DNA of 40,611 nt from Methyloversatilis sp. (GTDB taxonomy: Bacteria > Pseudomonadota > Gammaproteobacteria > Burkholderiales > Rhodocyclaceae): the NCBI RefSeq assembly GCF_030696805.1, contig NZ_JAUYRO010000029.1, forward strand, positions 1 to 40,611. The letters run 5' to 3'. Numbering within the stretch: the first letter of the stretch is position 1; each line of letters begins with the position of its first letter. A model generated the notes under the pieces. The model ran no database searches, was not told where the DNA came from, and was given only the letters and a program-made list of their open reading frames with translations. Both the position numbers and the translations under genes were made by a program. This document shows positions 32,801 through 40,611 of the stretch, piece after piece.

Positions 32801-32986
32801 GGAATTGTGCGCAACTTCGGCGCCAGCCGGGGCGCCGGCATTGCAGCGCAACTGGAACGCGGGGGCGGCGGTACGCCGACGGAAGACCCGCAGTGCGCCG
32901 CCTGGGTGGAGCAGCTGGTCGACGAGACCGAGGCGCTGGCGACCGAGCTGCGTGCCGCGCAGCAGGCAGCGCGCAAGGTCGCGTGA
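29879..32986 (+). CDS. Hybrid sensor histidine kinase with PAS, two receivers and Hpt
   Basis: A 1035-residue membrane kinase starting at GTG three bases after the HD-GYP gene. Order: membrane helix (~17-36), periplasmic sensor domain (~37-178), second helix (LIAMLIGIVALYALL), HAMP, PAS (~262-375, VITFDTFGNVIEYNPAAERM), HisKA with His405 (NMSHEIRTPMNAIMG), ATPase (LLSNALKFTERGHVEV, DTGIGI, FGGTGLGLAI), a degenerate receiver (~640-760) keeping an Asp (LLVDLDI) but with Arg for Lys (IARPV), an intact receiver with Asp832 (VILMDVQMPQMGGFE) and Hpt with His971 (AHTLKGIVRNFGA). This is a complete phosphorelay whose last phosphohistidine could pass to the upstream regulator. Sensor ligand unknown. 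Ends 13 bp from the convergent gloA. Confidence 0.92.
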   Translation: MDDALTPGGGRLLQRIAGLFALVFCISVVGNALYTAYEQSQHTLEQLHRNALAETRVIGERIHQATRLDQDNLRRLLPGDTRLQGTALIGKDGTTLAAFRHDAGPGWVQTAPIQFEAPPATRQPEVRTLSVSGSRTGAGRQTRVVSWVPLAGEGGLRWLRTETDNAEAHEVWEHILADSLLHGLIAMLIGIVALYALLRRPLAALQQCTDFAERLDRSTGETLPTGTGSHETDRLAQALNWASLSLYDQRSALAESEAHTGAIMSAAIDAVITFDTFGNVIEYNPAAERMFGWTAAAAMQRPVIELLVKRSQRDRDETDLLQWLGRRFDAVIGHHLQIDLCRRDGSQFPAELAITATQMKGRALYTAFVCDISERKAIQEQIMHARDAAEAANRAKSDFLANMSHEIRTPMNAIMGMTELALDTDLTAEQREYLGLVKQSSDALLTLIDDILDFSKIEAGHLDFEHIPFSLRDVIGGVVRTLRPKAGKPVELRCHIDPAVADAVLGDPMRLRQVLTNLLSNALKFTERGHVEVSVTLDELTPDAQGLRFAVRDTGIGIPLDKQTLIFDVFSQADTSTTRRFGGTGLGLAICTRLVQCMDGMISVTSTPGEGSTFHFTVRFPRAVGSELAQSDTRSLDNMAVLVIEPDAAARDDLATRLAHWHVVPKLCADLDAGIGAIVSAETEARCFQALLVDLDIARRDEWALVHTLGSEYSPDLPIIVLHDGTAPEAKTVPAGVSGLIARPVQSAQLLDALMAALGMHPDASAGSPSDTQSPLRDNRPLNILLAEDNPINQTLALRLLERLGHHVELASNGIEAVALAARQRFDVILMDVQMPQMGGFEATRRIRAQDGQRHTPIVAMTAHAMAGDREKCIEAGMDGYVSKPVQVPALLRALDEALGPSVAPPVSRPPDTPAVEARFDRQFMLGNLGGDEVLMHDIITLFLRDYRSTLDALVQAFAGGTREELATQAHTLKGIVRNFGASRGAGIAAQLERGGGGTPTEDPQCAAWVEQLVDETEALATELRAAQQAARKVA

Positions 32987-32999
32987 GCGACGCTTGCGG

Positions 33000-33398
33000 T
33001 CAACTGGCGCCCGACGTGCCGCGCTGGATGAATTCGATCTTGTAGCCGTCCGGATCTTCGACGAAAGCAATGACGGTCGTGCCGTGTTTCATCGGACCGG
33101 CGTCGCGCACCACGCGACCACCCAGCGCCCGGACCTGATCACAGGTTGCGTAGGCGTCATCGACTTCCAGCGCGATGTGGCCGTAGGCATTGCCCATTTC
33201 ATAGGCGTCGGTGTCCCAGTTGTGCGTCAGTTCGAGCACGGCGCCTTCCGATTCGTCCTGATAGCCGATGAAAGCGAGCGTGAACTTGCCGTCCGGATAG
33301 TCTTGCCGGCGCAGCAGGCGCATCCCGAGTACTTTGGTATAGAACTCGATCGAGCGGTCGAGCTGGCCGACGCGCAGCATGGTGTGCAGGATTCTCAC
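33000..33398 (-). CDS. gloA: Lactoylglutathione lyase (glyoxalase I)
   Basis: A 132-residue metalloenzyme that converts the methylglyoxal-glutathione hemithioacetal to S-lactoylglutathione. It begins [20 protein letters not shown]; metal ligands are His5, a Glu in VLELTHNW, His in YGHIALEV and Glu in YKIEFIQ. The short length without the eukaryotic insertions fits the nickel/cobalt type. Start is GTG at 33398, with GAGG seven bases upstream. Last gene of the corC-to-gloA cluster, 25 bp after the ygjP-like gene. Confidence 0.95.
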   Translation of the reverse strand: MRILHTMLRVGQLDRSIEFYTKVLGMRLLRRQDYPDGKFTLAFIGYQDESEGAVLELTHNWDTDAYEMGNAYGHIALEVDDAYATCDQVRALGGRVVRDAGPMKHGTTVIAFVEDPDGYKIEFIQRGTSGAS

Positions 33399-33423
33399 GG
33401 TGTGACCTCGCAGTGTGGTGGAT

Positions 33424-34203
33424 TCAGTGGGCGACGATGCGACCCGGATGCTGGGTGCGCAACTCGCGTCGCGCGGCTTCGAAGCCGGGCAGGATCAACG
33501 CCACGGTATCCCAGAAGGCGCGCGAGTGATTCAGTTCCTTCAGGTGCGCCAGCTCGTGGGCGATCACATAGTCGATCATCGCCTGCGAGAAGTGGATCAG
33601 TCGCCAGTTGAGCCGGATCACGCCCTGCGCAGTGCAGGTGCCCCACAGCGTATTGGCCGAACTGAGCATGACGCGCGACGGCGACACGCCGATACGCTCG
33701 CCCAGTTCGGTCGCACGATGCGTGAAGCGCGTGAGCGCCTCGCGCTGCAGGAAGGCGCACACCGCATCGCGCACGCGGTCGTGGTCGGCATCGGCCGGCA
33801 GTGGCAGGCGCAGCATGTCATCGTCAATCATCGGCCGCGCGCAGGTGTCGCCGAGCCGCAGCGTCACGTGGCCGCCCAGCCAGGGCAGTCGGGCGCCATC
33901 GCGCCAGTCGGTGCGCACCGGCGCACGGCGCGCGCGGACTTCGCCCAGCTTGGTGAAGATCCAGCGCTGCTTCTCGCGCAGCGCCTCCTCGATCTGCGGC
34001 AGCGTCACCCAGTGCGGCGCGGTGACGCGCAGCCCTGATTCGCCGATCGAGAAACCGATCGAGCGGCGGCGCGAACGACGCAGCGCGTACTCGACGATCT
34101 GCTGCCCAAGCACGATGTGACGCCCGCGCAGCGGCGGCGGCGCGGTGTGTTCCGGCGTATCGAGGGCCAACTCAAGCTGCTGCGGACAGGTGTTCGGCTT
34201 CAT
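33424..34203 (-). CDS. YgjP-like zinc metallopeptidase (DUF45)
   Basis: A 259-residue cytoplasmic protein of the YgjP/WLM family. The zinc site is [19 protein letters not shown], an HExxH motif with a third ligand histidine downstream. Upstream it has the family features [26 protein letters not shown] and [20 protein letters not shown]. Substrates are unknown. The start is uncertain: ATG at 34203 overlaps plsC by 32 bp, and ATG at 34233 would add ten residues; neither has a good ribosome-binding site, which fits translational coupling to plsC. Confidence 0.85.
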   Translation of the reverse strand: MKPNTCPQQLELALDTPEHTAPPPLRGRHIVLGQQIVEYALRRSRRRSIGFSIGESGLRVTAPHWVTLPQIEEALREKQRWIFTKLGEVRARRAPVRTDWRDGARLPWLGGHVTLRLGDTCARPMIDDDMLRLPLPADADHDRVRDAVCAFLQREALTRFTHRATELGERIGVSPSRVMLSSANTLWGTCTAQGVIRLNWRLIHFSQAMIDYVIAHELAHLKELNHSRAFWDTVALILPGFEAARRELRTQHPGRIVAH

Positions 34204-34915
34204 AGTGATGCGGAAAAAGTCGACGCATTTCACTTTCGATCCAGGCCTGAGCGTGCCCGTTGATCTGTTCGGTCGTCAAGCCCTGTGTCGCAATCGGGGG
34301 GCCGATACTCACGACGATCTCGCCCGGATACTTCAGGAAGGCGTTGCGCTTCCAGTAGTCACCTGCGTTGTGCGCGATCGGCACCACGGGCGCACCGGTC
34401 ACCTGCGCGAGCCGCGCGCCGCCGACCTTGTAGCGTCGCGTCTGCCCGGGTGGCATGCGCGTGCCCTCCGGAAACACGGTCACCCAGAAACCCTGTTCGA
34501 GCAATATGCGGCCCTGCTCTTCCACCTGCACCAGCGCGTCCTTCCCGGCCGAACGATCGATCGCGATCATCGGCATGCAGCCCAGTCCCCAGCCGAAGAA
34601 AGGAATGCGCAGCAGCTCTTTCTTGAACACGAAGGCGACGCGCGGCAGGATCACCTGCAGGCTCAATGTCTCCCACGCCGACTGGTGCTTGCACAGCACG
34701 ACCGCACTGTGCGACGGCAGGTTCTCACGGCCGATGACGCGGAAATGCAGGCCGACGATGAAACGCAGCGCGAGCATCGCAAGCCGCGTCCAGACGCCGA
34801 TGATGCGGTAGCGTACGCGCGGCGGCAGCGGCCGCACGAGAATGGCGATCAGCGAGAACGGCGGCGTGATGACGGCGAGGAACAGGAAGAACAGAACGGA
34901 GCGAATGAAGGTCAT
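34172..34915 (-). CDS. plsC: 1-acyl-sn-glycerol-3-phosphate acyltransferase
   Basis: A 247-residue inner-membrane enzyme that makes phosphatidic acid by acylating lysophosphatidic acid, the step after PlsY. An N-terminal membrane helix (FIRSVLFFLFLAVITPPFSL) is followed by the acyltransferase motifs: block I CKHQSAWET, block II GCMPMIAIDRSAG, block III VFPEGTRMPPG and block IV VPIAHNAGDYW. The catalytic pair is His77 and Glu82, that is H-x4-E where H-x4-D is the textbook form. Its start shares one base with the gmhB stop (TGATG), so translation is coupled. Confidence 0.93.
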   Translation of the reverse strand: MTFIRSVLFFLFLAVITPPFSLIAILVRPLPPRVRYRIIGVWTRLAMLALRFIVGLHFRVIGRENLPSHSAVVLCKHQSAWETLSLQVILPRVAFVFKKELLRIPFFGWGLGCMPMIAIDRSAGKDALVQVEEQGRILLEQGFWVTVFPEGTRMPPGQTRRYKVGGARLAQVTGAPVVPIAHNAGDYWKRNAFLKYPGEIVVSIGPPIATQGLTTEQINGHAQAWIESEMRRLFPHHYEAEHLSAAA

Positions 34916-35457
34916 CAGTCGGAAGTCACCGTAAGTGCGCGCACCATGGCGGCCAGGTTGTCATAGATCCGGGCGCCGCGCGGCAGCGCCGGATCGGCTT
35001 CGGTCTTCGCGCCCTTGCCGGTACGCACCAGCACAGGCTGCGCGCCCGCCGCATCGGCCGCCTGCAGGTCGCGCAGACTGTCGCCGACCACCGGCACGTC
35101 CGCCAGATCGACGTTGAAGCGACTCGCGATCTCCAGCAGCATGCCCGGCTTGGGCTTGCGGCAGGCGCATTTCGAATCGGCCGCATGCGGACAGAAGAAG
35201 ATGGCGTCGATGCGCCCGCCGGTCTGGGCAAGCGAGCGGTGCATCTTGTCGTGGATCGCGGCCAGCGTGTCCATGTCGAACAGTCCGCGACCGACGCCCG
35301 ATTGGTTGGTCGCCACCACGACGCGCCAGCCGAACTGGTTCAGCAGCGCGATCGCTTCGAGCGACCCTTCTATCGGTCGCCACTCCTGCGGCGACTTGAT
35401 GAACTGGTCGGAGTCGTAATTGATGACGCCGTCGCGGTCGAGGATGATCAGTTTCAT
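34915..35457 (-). CDS. gmhB: D-glycero-beta-D-manno-heptose 1,7-bisphosphate 7-phosphatase
   Basis: A 180-residue HAD phosphatase of ADP-heptose synthesis for the lipopolysaccharide inner core. Nucleophile Asp7 and acid/base Asp9 are in LIILDRDGVINYDS. VVATNQSGVGRG, the zinc loop CPH and CACRKPKPGM, and VVGDSLRDLQAADAAG complete the family pattern. It starts three bases after the glyS stop. The zinc loop distinguishes it from generic histidinol phosphatases. Confidence 0.94.
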   Translation of the reverse strand: MKLIILDRDGVINYDSDQFIKSPQEWRPIEGSLEAIALLNQFGWRVVVATNQSGVGRGLFDMDTLAAIHDKMHRSLAQTGGRIDAIFFCPHAADSKCACRKPKPGMLLEIASRFNVDLADVPVVGDSLRDLQAADAAGAQPVLVRTGKGAKTEADPALPRGARIYDNLAAMVRALTVTSD

Positions 35458-35460
35458 CCG

Positions 35461-37566
35461 TCAGTCTTTCAGTTCGAGCCGCGAAATATCCGCCACGGCA
35501 TTCATCGCTGCGGCCAGCTGACCAAGCAGCGCCAGCCGGTTGGCACGCACGGCCGCATCGTCGGCGTTCACCATGACGTCGTCGAAAAAGCGATCAACCG
35601 GCGCGCGCAGCATGGCAAGAGCGCTCAGTGCGCCGGCATAGTTGCCGCGTTCGATATGCTGATGCGTCATCATGTTTGCGGTGCTCAGCGCGTGGTTCAG
35701 TTCGACCTCCGCATCTTCCGCGAACAACGCGGGATCGATGACGTCGCCGACTTCACCCGCCTTCTTCAGGATGTTCACGATGCGCTTGTTGGCCGCAGCA
35801 AGCGACTGCGCCTCGGCCAGTTCGGAGAACGCGACCACGGCTGCGAGCTTGGCCGGCACCAGATCGACGCGCACGGGCCCGAGCGCCAGCACGGCGTCGA
35901 TCGCGCGCGCGTCGGAACCGCCATCCTTCAGCAGGTTGCGCAGGCGCTCCTGCATGAAATCGAGCAGTTGTGCGGCGAACCCTGCGGTTTCGCCGGCACC
36001 GATCTGGCCGGCGCGAAAACCACCGGCGGCGATCTGCACCAGTTGACCGAGATCGAGCGGAAGCGACGCTTCCATCAGGATGCGCAGCACGCCGAGTGCG
36101 GCGCGTCGCAGCGCGAATGGATCCTTGTCGCCGGTCGGAATCTGGCCGATGCCGAAGAAGCCGACCAGCGCGTCGATCTTGTCGGCCAGCGATACCGCGC
36201 AGGCGACATCGCCCTGCGGCAGCGCATCGCCGGCAAAGCGCGGACGATAGTGCTGTTCGACCGCCGCCGCCACGACATCGGTCTCGCCGTCATGCTGCGC
36301 GTAGTAGCGCCCCATGACGCCCTGCAGCTCCGGAAACTCGCCCACCATGTCGGTCATCAGGTCGGCCTTGGCCAGCAGCGCCGCGCGCGCCGTCGCCAGT
36401 ACATCCGCATCGAGCAGATGCGCGATTTCCGTCGCCAGCCGCTGGATGCGCATGACGCGGTCGAACTGGCTGCCGAGGCGGTTGTGATAGACCACCGATT
36501 CCATCTTCGTGATGCGTCCGGCCAGCGGTGTTTTCTTGTCCTGCTCGAAGAAGAAGCGCGCATCGGACAGGCGGGCGCGCACTACGCGTTCGTTGCCGGA
36601 CACGATGTTGTGCGCATCGGCCACCTGCATGTTGGACACGACAAGGAAGCGATGTAGCAGCTTGCCCGAGGCGTCGAGCAGCGGGAAGTACTTCTGGTTC
36701 GCCTTCATCGTCAGGATGAGGCACTCCTGCGGCACGGCCAGGAATTCCGGTTCGAACTGCGCGACATACACGACCGGGAATTCGACGAGCGCCGTCACTT
36801 CGTCGACCAGCGCAGCGTCATCGACATGGTGCACGCCATCGCCCAGCGCGGTGCAGGCCTGGGCCAGCTTCTGCGTGATGAGCGCGCGACGCGCCTCGAA
36901 TGAGGCCATGACCGAACCGCGCTCGTACAGCGTGCGGGCGTACTCGTCAGCGCTGGCCAGCGTCACCTCGCCCTCGCCCATGAAGCGGTGACCGCGGGTG
37001 CTGCGGCCCGACGCATGCCCGAACGCCATGCCCGGCACGATGCGATCGCCATGCAGCATGACCAGCCCGTGCACCGGACGCACGAACTGGAAGTCGCAGT
37101 CGGACCAGCGCATCAGCTTCGGAATCGGCAGCTTCTTCAAGGCGTCGAGCACGATACCGGCGAGCACGTCATCGAGCGCCGCGCCCGGGACGGTCATCGC
37201 AAAAAACAGGGTTTCACTCTTGCCATCCATCCGGCGCGTGAACTGCGGCAGCGCCTCGGCCGGGATGTTTTTCGCCTGCAGCTTCTTCAGCAATGCCGGC
37301 GTCGGCTGACCGTCGGCATCGAGCGCGACGGCAACCGGCATCAGCTTTTCGTCGACCACGGCATCGGGCGCACGGTCGGTCACGTTCTGCACTGTGAGGG
37401 CAAGGCGGCGCGGACTGGCGTAGCGGTCCATGCGCGCATCGGCGGCGACCAGCTTGTGCTCGACCAGCGCCTTGAACACACCGTCGGCGAACACTTCGCC
37501 CAGTCGCGACAGCGCTTTCGGCGGCAACTCTTCGGTCAGCAGTTCGACCAGTAATGTGGCGTGCAT
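35461..37566 (-). CDS. glyS: Glycyl-tRNA synthetase beta subunit
   Basis: A 701-residue subunit of the heterotetrameric bacterial glycyl-tRNA synthetase; it binds tRNA while the alpha subunit activates glycine. The opening [58 protein letters not shown], and [20 protein letters not shown] with [16 protein letters not shown] are diagnostic. The C-terminal helical anticodon-binding region ends [20 protein letters not shown]. Length is normal. It follows glyQ after 51 bp and is three bases from gmhB. Confidence 0.97.
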   Translation of the reverse strand: MHATLLVELLTEELPPKALSRLGEVFADGVFKALVEHKLVAADARMDRYASPRRLALTVQNVTDRAPDAVVDEKLMPVAVALDADGQPTPALLKKLQAKNIPAEALPQFTRRMDGKSETLFFAMTVPGAALDDVLAGIVLDALKKLPIPKLMRWSDCDFQFVRPVHGLVMLHGDRIVPGMAFGHASGRSTRGHRFMGEGEVTLASADEYARTLYERGSVMASFEARRALITQKLAQACTALGDGVHHVDDAALVDEVTALVEFPVVYVAQFEPEFLAVPQECLILTMKANQKYFPLLDASGKLLHRFLVVSNMQVADAHNIVSGNERVVRARLSDARFFFEQDKKTPLAGRITKMESVVYHNRLGSQFDRVMRIQRLATEIAHLLDADVLATARAALLAKADLMTDMVGEFPELQGVMGRYYAQHDGETDVVAAAVEQHYRPRFAGDALPQGDVACAVSLADKIDALVGFFGIGQIPTGDKDPFALRRAALGVLRILMEASLPLDLGQLVQIAAGGFRAGQIGAGETAGFAAQLLDFMQERLRNLLKDGGSDARAIDAVLALGPVRVDLVPAKLAAVVAFSELAEAQSLAAANKRIVNILKKAGEVGDVIDPALFAEDAEVELNHALSTANMMTHQHIERGNYAGALSALAMLRAPVDRFFDDVMVNADDAAVRANRLALLGQLAAAMNAVADISRLELKD

Positions 37567-37583
37567 AGTCAGTCCAGAATCAG

Positions 37584-37599
37584 CCGCCGTGACCGGCGG
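37584..37599. other. Hairpin in the glyQ-glyS spacer
   Basis: CCGCCG (37584-37589), loop TGAC, CGGCGG (37594-37599), in the only sizeable gap (51 bp) within the minus-strand operon downstream of lnt. No T run follows; it may mark a processing point. Confidence 0.4.
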
Positions 37600-37617
37600 T
37601 GTCGAAGCAATCGGTAA

Positions 37618-38568
<951 letters not shown>

Positions 38569-38598
38569 GGGCGCTGGACGAATCGGAAAGCGCGGATT

Positions 38599-40065
38599 CT
38601 ACCGGCTCGCCTTGCGCCGCACCATCGCCGCCCCGATCAGCAGCAACGCGCTGATCACCACCGGCGCGTTACCCCAGCGCATGAAGGGCGTCAGGCCCTG
38701 ATTTCCGGACAGTTCGACGCGCAGTCCGGCGCGCTGGAACGGCGGCAGCGCGGCGATGACGCGACCGTCCGCGCCGATCGCTGCCGTCATGCCGGTATTG
38801 GTGGCGCGCAGCATCGGCCGGCCCATTTCCAGCGCACGCAGCTGCGCGATCTGCAGATGCTGTGGCTGTGCCAGCGAATCGCCGAACCAGGCCGTATTGG
38901 ACACATTGACCAGCAGCGTCGCATCGCGCGCAGCAGCGATCAGTTCCTCGCCGAAAACGTCTTCGTAGCAAATGTTTACCGCGACCTTCTCGCCGGCCAG
39001 ATCGAGCGGTGGCTGCACCGCCGCACCGCGGCCGAAGTCGGACATCGGGATGGACAGCAGCGACAGCGTCCATGCGAACAGCGGCGGCGTGAATTCGCCG
39101 AACGCCACCAGATGCGACTTGCTGTAGCGCGCATCGTCACGACCCAGTGCGACCGCACTGTTGAAGTAGCGGGCGGTACCGTCACCGTCGCGACCGATGG
39201 TGATCGCGCCCATCAGCACATCGGCGCCGGTGCGCCGCACTTCCGCCAGCCAGGCAGGATCGATCTCGTCGTACGGCACCGGTATCGCGGTTTCCGGCAG
39301 CACGACCAGATCGGCGGGCCAGGCGCGCGCGAGGTCGAGATAGGTCTGCATCGAATCGGGCAGACGTTCCGGCACCCACTTCAGGCTTTGCGGCACATTG
39401 CCCTGCAGCAGGCTCACGGTCAGCGTGCGACCCGTGGGTTCGGTCCAGCGCACGGCGCCGAGCAGCGCGCCACCGGCCAGCAGTGCGACCAGCGACAGGA
39501 TGGCCGGCCGCCAGGTCATCCGCTGCAGCACTGCCGCGGCAAGCAGGGCGGCGATCAGGGCGGCGACCCAGCCTGCGCCGTGCACACCGAACACGGGCAC
39601 ATATCCGGCCAGCGGGCTGGGCGGTGCGTGCGCATAGCCGCTGGCCAGCCATGGGAAACCGGTCAGCAGCGTGCCGCGCAGCCATTCGGTCAGCGCCCAC
39701 AAACCGGCAAACAGCGGCGCATACAGCACGCGACCGGGGCGCAGCCAGCACTGTGCTGCGCAGGCCGCCGCAGGGAAGAAGGACAGGTACACGCAGAACA
39801 GGAAGGTCGCGAGCAGTGAAATCGCCATCGGCATGCCGCCGAAATCGTGCAGGCTGACATGCACCCAGGACACGCCGCCGAGGAACCAGCCCAGGCCGAA
39901 CACGAAACCGGTCAGCGCCGCGGCACGCGGATTGCAGCGGTCGATCAGCCACAGCAGCGTGGCCAGCGACAGCAGCGGGAGCGCAAACAGGCCGAGCGGC
40001 GCGAATCCGGCAACCGCCAGCAGACCGGCCGCACCGGCTGCGGCCAGCCTGACCGCAGGCTTCAT
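38599..40065 (-). CDS. lnt: Apolipoprotein N-acyltransferase
   Basis: A 488-residue inner-membrane enzyme that adds the third acyl chain to lipoproteins. Six or so N-terminal membrane helices (to ~residue 210) precede a periplasmic nitrilase domain with the catalytic triad Glu (VVLPETAIP), Lys (YSKSHLVAFGEF) and Cys (AVNICYEDVFGEE), and a final membrane helix (APVVISALLLIGAAMV). FALPLLSLATLLWLI and SWVHVSLHDFGGMP match the family. The ATG overlaps the corC stop (ATGA). Lipoproteins in this window (the efflux adaptor and channel, the QseG-like protein) would be its substrates. Confidence 0.96.
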   Translation of the reverse strand: MKPAVRLAAAGAAGLLAVAGFAPLGLFALPLLSLATLLWLIDRCNPRAAALTGFVFGLGWFLGGVSWVHVSLHDFGGMPMAISLLATFLFCVYLSFFPAAACAAQCWLRPGRVLYAPLFAGLWALTEWLRGTLLTGFPWLASGYAHAPPSPLAGYVPVFGVHGAGWVAALIAALLAAAVLQRMTWRPAILSLVALLAGGALLGAVRWTEPTGRTLTVSLLQGNVPQSLKWVPERLPDSMQTYLDLARAWPADLVVLPETAIPVPYDEIDPAWLAEVRRTGADVLMGAITIGRDGDGTARYFNSAVALGRDDARYSKSHLVAFGEFTPPLFAWTLSLLSIPMSDFGRGAAVQPPLDLAGEKVAVNICYEDVFGEELIAAARDATLLVNVSNTAWFGDSLAQPQHLQIAQLRALEMGRPMLRATNTGMTAAIGADGRVIAALPPFQRAGLRVELSGNQGLTPFMRWGNAPVVISALLLIGAAMVRRKASR

Positions 40066-40610
40066 TCGACCGGCGCTGCGGCGACCGGCGTGGCCGGCTT
40101 GATGCGATCCACCATCAGCGTATGCACGCGACGACTGTCGGCGCGCAGCACGGTGAAGCGCAGATCCCCGAGCTGGATGACTTCGCCGCGTTTGGGCAGG
40201 CGGCCGAGCTGGTGGATGACCAGACCGCCGACCGTATCGAAGGCGTCGTCTTCGAACCCGGTCGCGAAAACCTCGTTGAAATCCTCGATCTCGGTCGCTG
40301 CCTTGACGCGATAGCGCCCCGCCTGGTCGATGCGGATGTTGTCGGCCGACTCGTCGAAGTCGTACTCGTCCTCGATGTCGCCGACGATCTGTTCCAGCAC
40401 GTCCTCGATAGTGACCAGTCCGGCAACGCCGCCATATTCATTGACGACGATGGCCATGTGGTTGCGCGAGACGCGGAATTCACGCAGCAGCACGTTCAGG
40501 CGTTTCGATTCGGGAATGAACACCGCCGGGCGCAGCCAGTCGCGCAGGTCGAATTCCGGTTCGATCTGGACGCGCAGCAGATCCTTGGCGAGCAGGATGC
40601 CGATGACGTC
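40062..40610 (-). CDS. corC: CorC/HlyC-family protein, C-terminal part (runs off the window)
   Basis: The last 182 codons of a protein whose start lies beyond the right edge. Visible are the end of one CBS motif (DVIGILLAKDLL), a segment leading into CBS2 (FIPESKRLNVLLREFRVSRN, AIVVNEYGGVAGLVTIEDVL) and the CorC/HlyC C-terminal transporter-associated domain (VKAATEIEDFNEVFATGFED, FDTVGGLVIHQLGRLPKRGE). E. coli CorC is linked to magnesium and cobalt efflux. No long hydrophobic segment is visible, fitting the short cytoplasmic CorC type, although the unseen N-terminus could be membrane-bound. Overlaps lnt by four bases, as in many beta- and gammaproteobacteria. Confidence 0.9.
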   Translation of the reverse strand, partial: DVIGILLAKDLLRVQIEPEFDLRDWLRPAVFIPESKRLNVLLREFRVSRNHMAIVVNEYGGVAGLVTIEDVLEQIVGDIEDEYDFDESADNIRIDQAGRYRVKAATEIEDFNEVFATGFEDDAFDTVGGLVIHQLGRLPKRGEVIQLGDLRFTVLRADSRRVHTLMVDRIKPATPVAAAPVE

Positions 40611-40611
40611 A

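Noticed and set aside
30017-33070. A 1017-codon open frame antisense to the hybrid kinase
   Set aside because: Every kinase domain is intact on the plus strand. The antisense frame is compositionally a mirror of it.

Overview
The window is GC-rich, tightly packed bacterial chromosome with core-genome character. Gene content and order point to a betaproteobacterium: rpsU-yqeY-dnaG-rpoD with a Lys/Ala-rich RpoD N-terminus, and corC-lnt-glyQ-glyS-gmhB-plsC-ygjP-gloA. Rhodocyclales (Methyloversatilis-like) is my guess from overall feel, not a demonstrated assignment. I see no prophage, insertion sequence, CRISPR array or toxin system.

Layout. 1-5.4 kb: a 55-bp tandem repeat, a MarC-family membrane protein, a YbaL/KefB-type antiporter, and a two-gene operon of a TPR/beta-barrel outer-membrane protein and a FecR-domain protein with a TbpB-like tail. 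This pair looks like a type XI (Slam-like) secretion pair. 5.5-8.7 kb: chalcone-isomerase-like protein, Ogt, FolB, PlsY, TsaD. 8.7-15.5 kb: the macromolecular synthesis operon with a strong rpsU promoter, an internal terminator and a candidate heat-shock promoter for rpoD, then a CBS protein, an alkaline-phosphatase-superfamily enzyme and a CAU tRNA read as Ile2. 15.9-21.4 kb: a stand-alone oxygen-binding di-iron (ODP) protein, a BON-domain protein, the GlrK/QseG-like/GlrR two-component operon and a bactofilin. 21.4-28.7 kb: a tripartite RND efflux operon and a membrane-anchored TAXI protein. 28.8-33 kb: an HD-GYP response regulator and a hybrid kinase. 33-40.6 kb: the conserved corC-to-gloA operon, all on the minus strand.

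The most interesting signal is regulatory. The sigma-54 activator GlrR and its kinase are flanked on both sides by sigma-54 promoters pointing outward: one before the bactofilin gene (GGGCAC-N5-TTGCT, 20712-20727) and one before the BON gene (TGGCAC-N5-CTGCA, 17133-17148 minus). Each has, at enhancer distance, a copy of the same 18-bp element (TGTCGTGCCTGAGCGACA and TGTCGTGCCGCAGCAACA, 15 of 18 identical). This element fits the TGTC-N10-GACA site known for enterobacterial GlrR. The BON copy also has an IHF-like site between element and promoter. I infer a small envelope regulon in which GlrKR controls a cytoskeletal bactofilin and a periplasmic BON protein, instead of the enterobacterial target glmY.

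Second, the RND efflux promoter carries an operator closely resembling AcrR/TtgR operators although no TetR-family regulator is encoded in this window, so the repressor would act from elsewhere.
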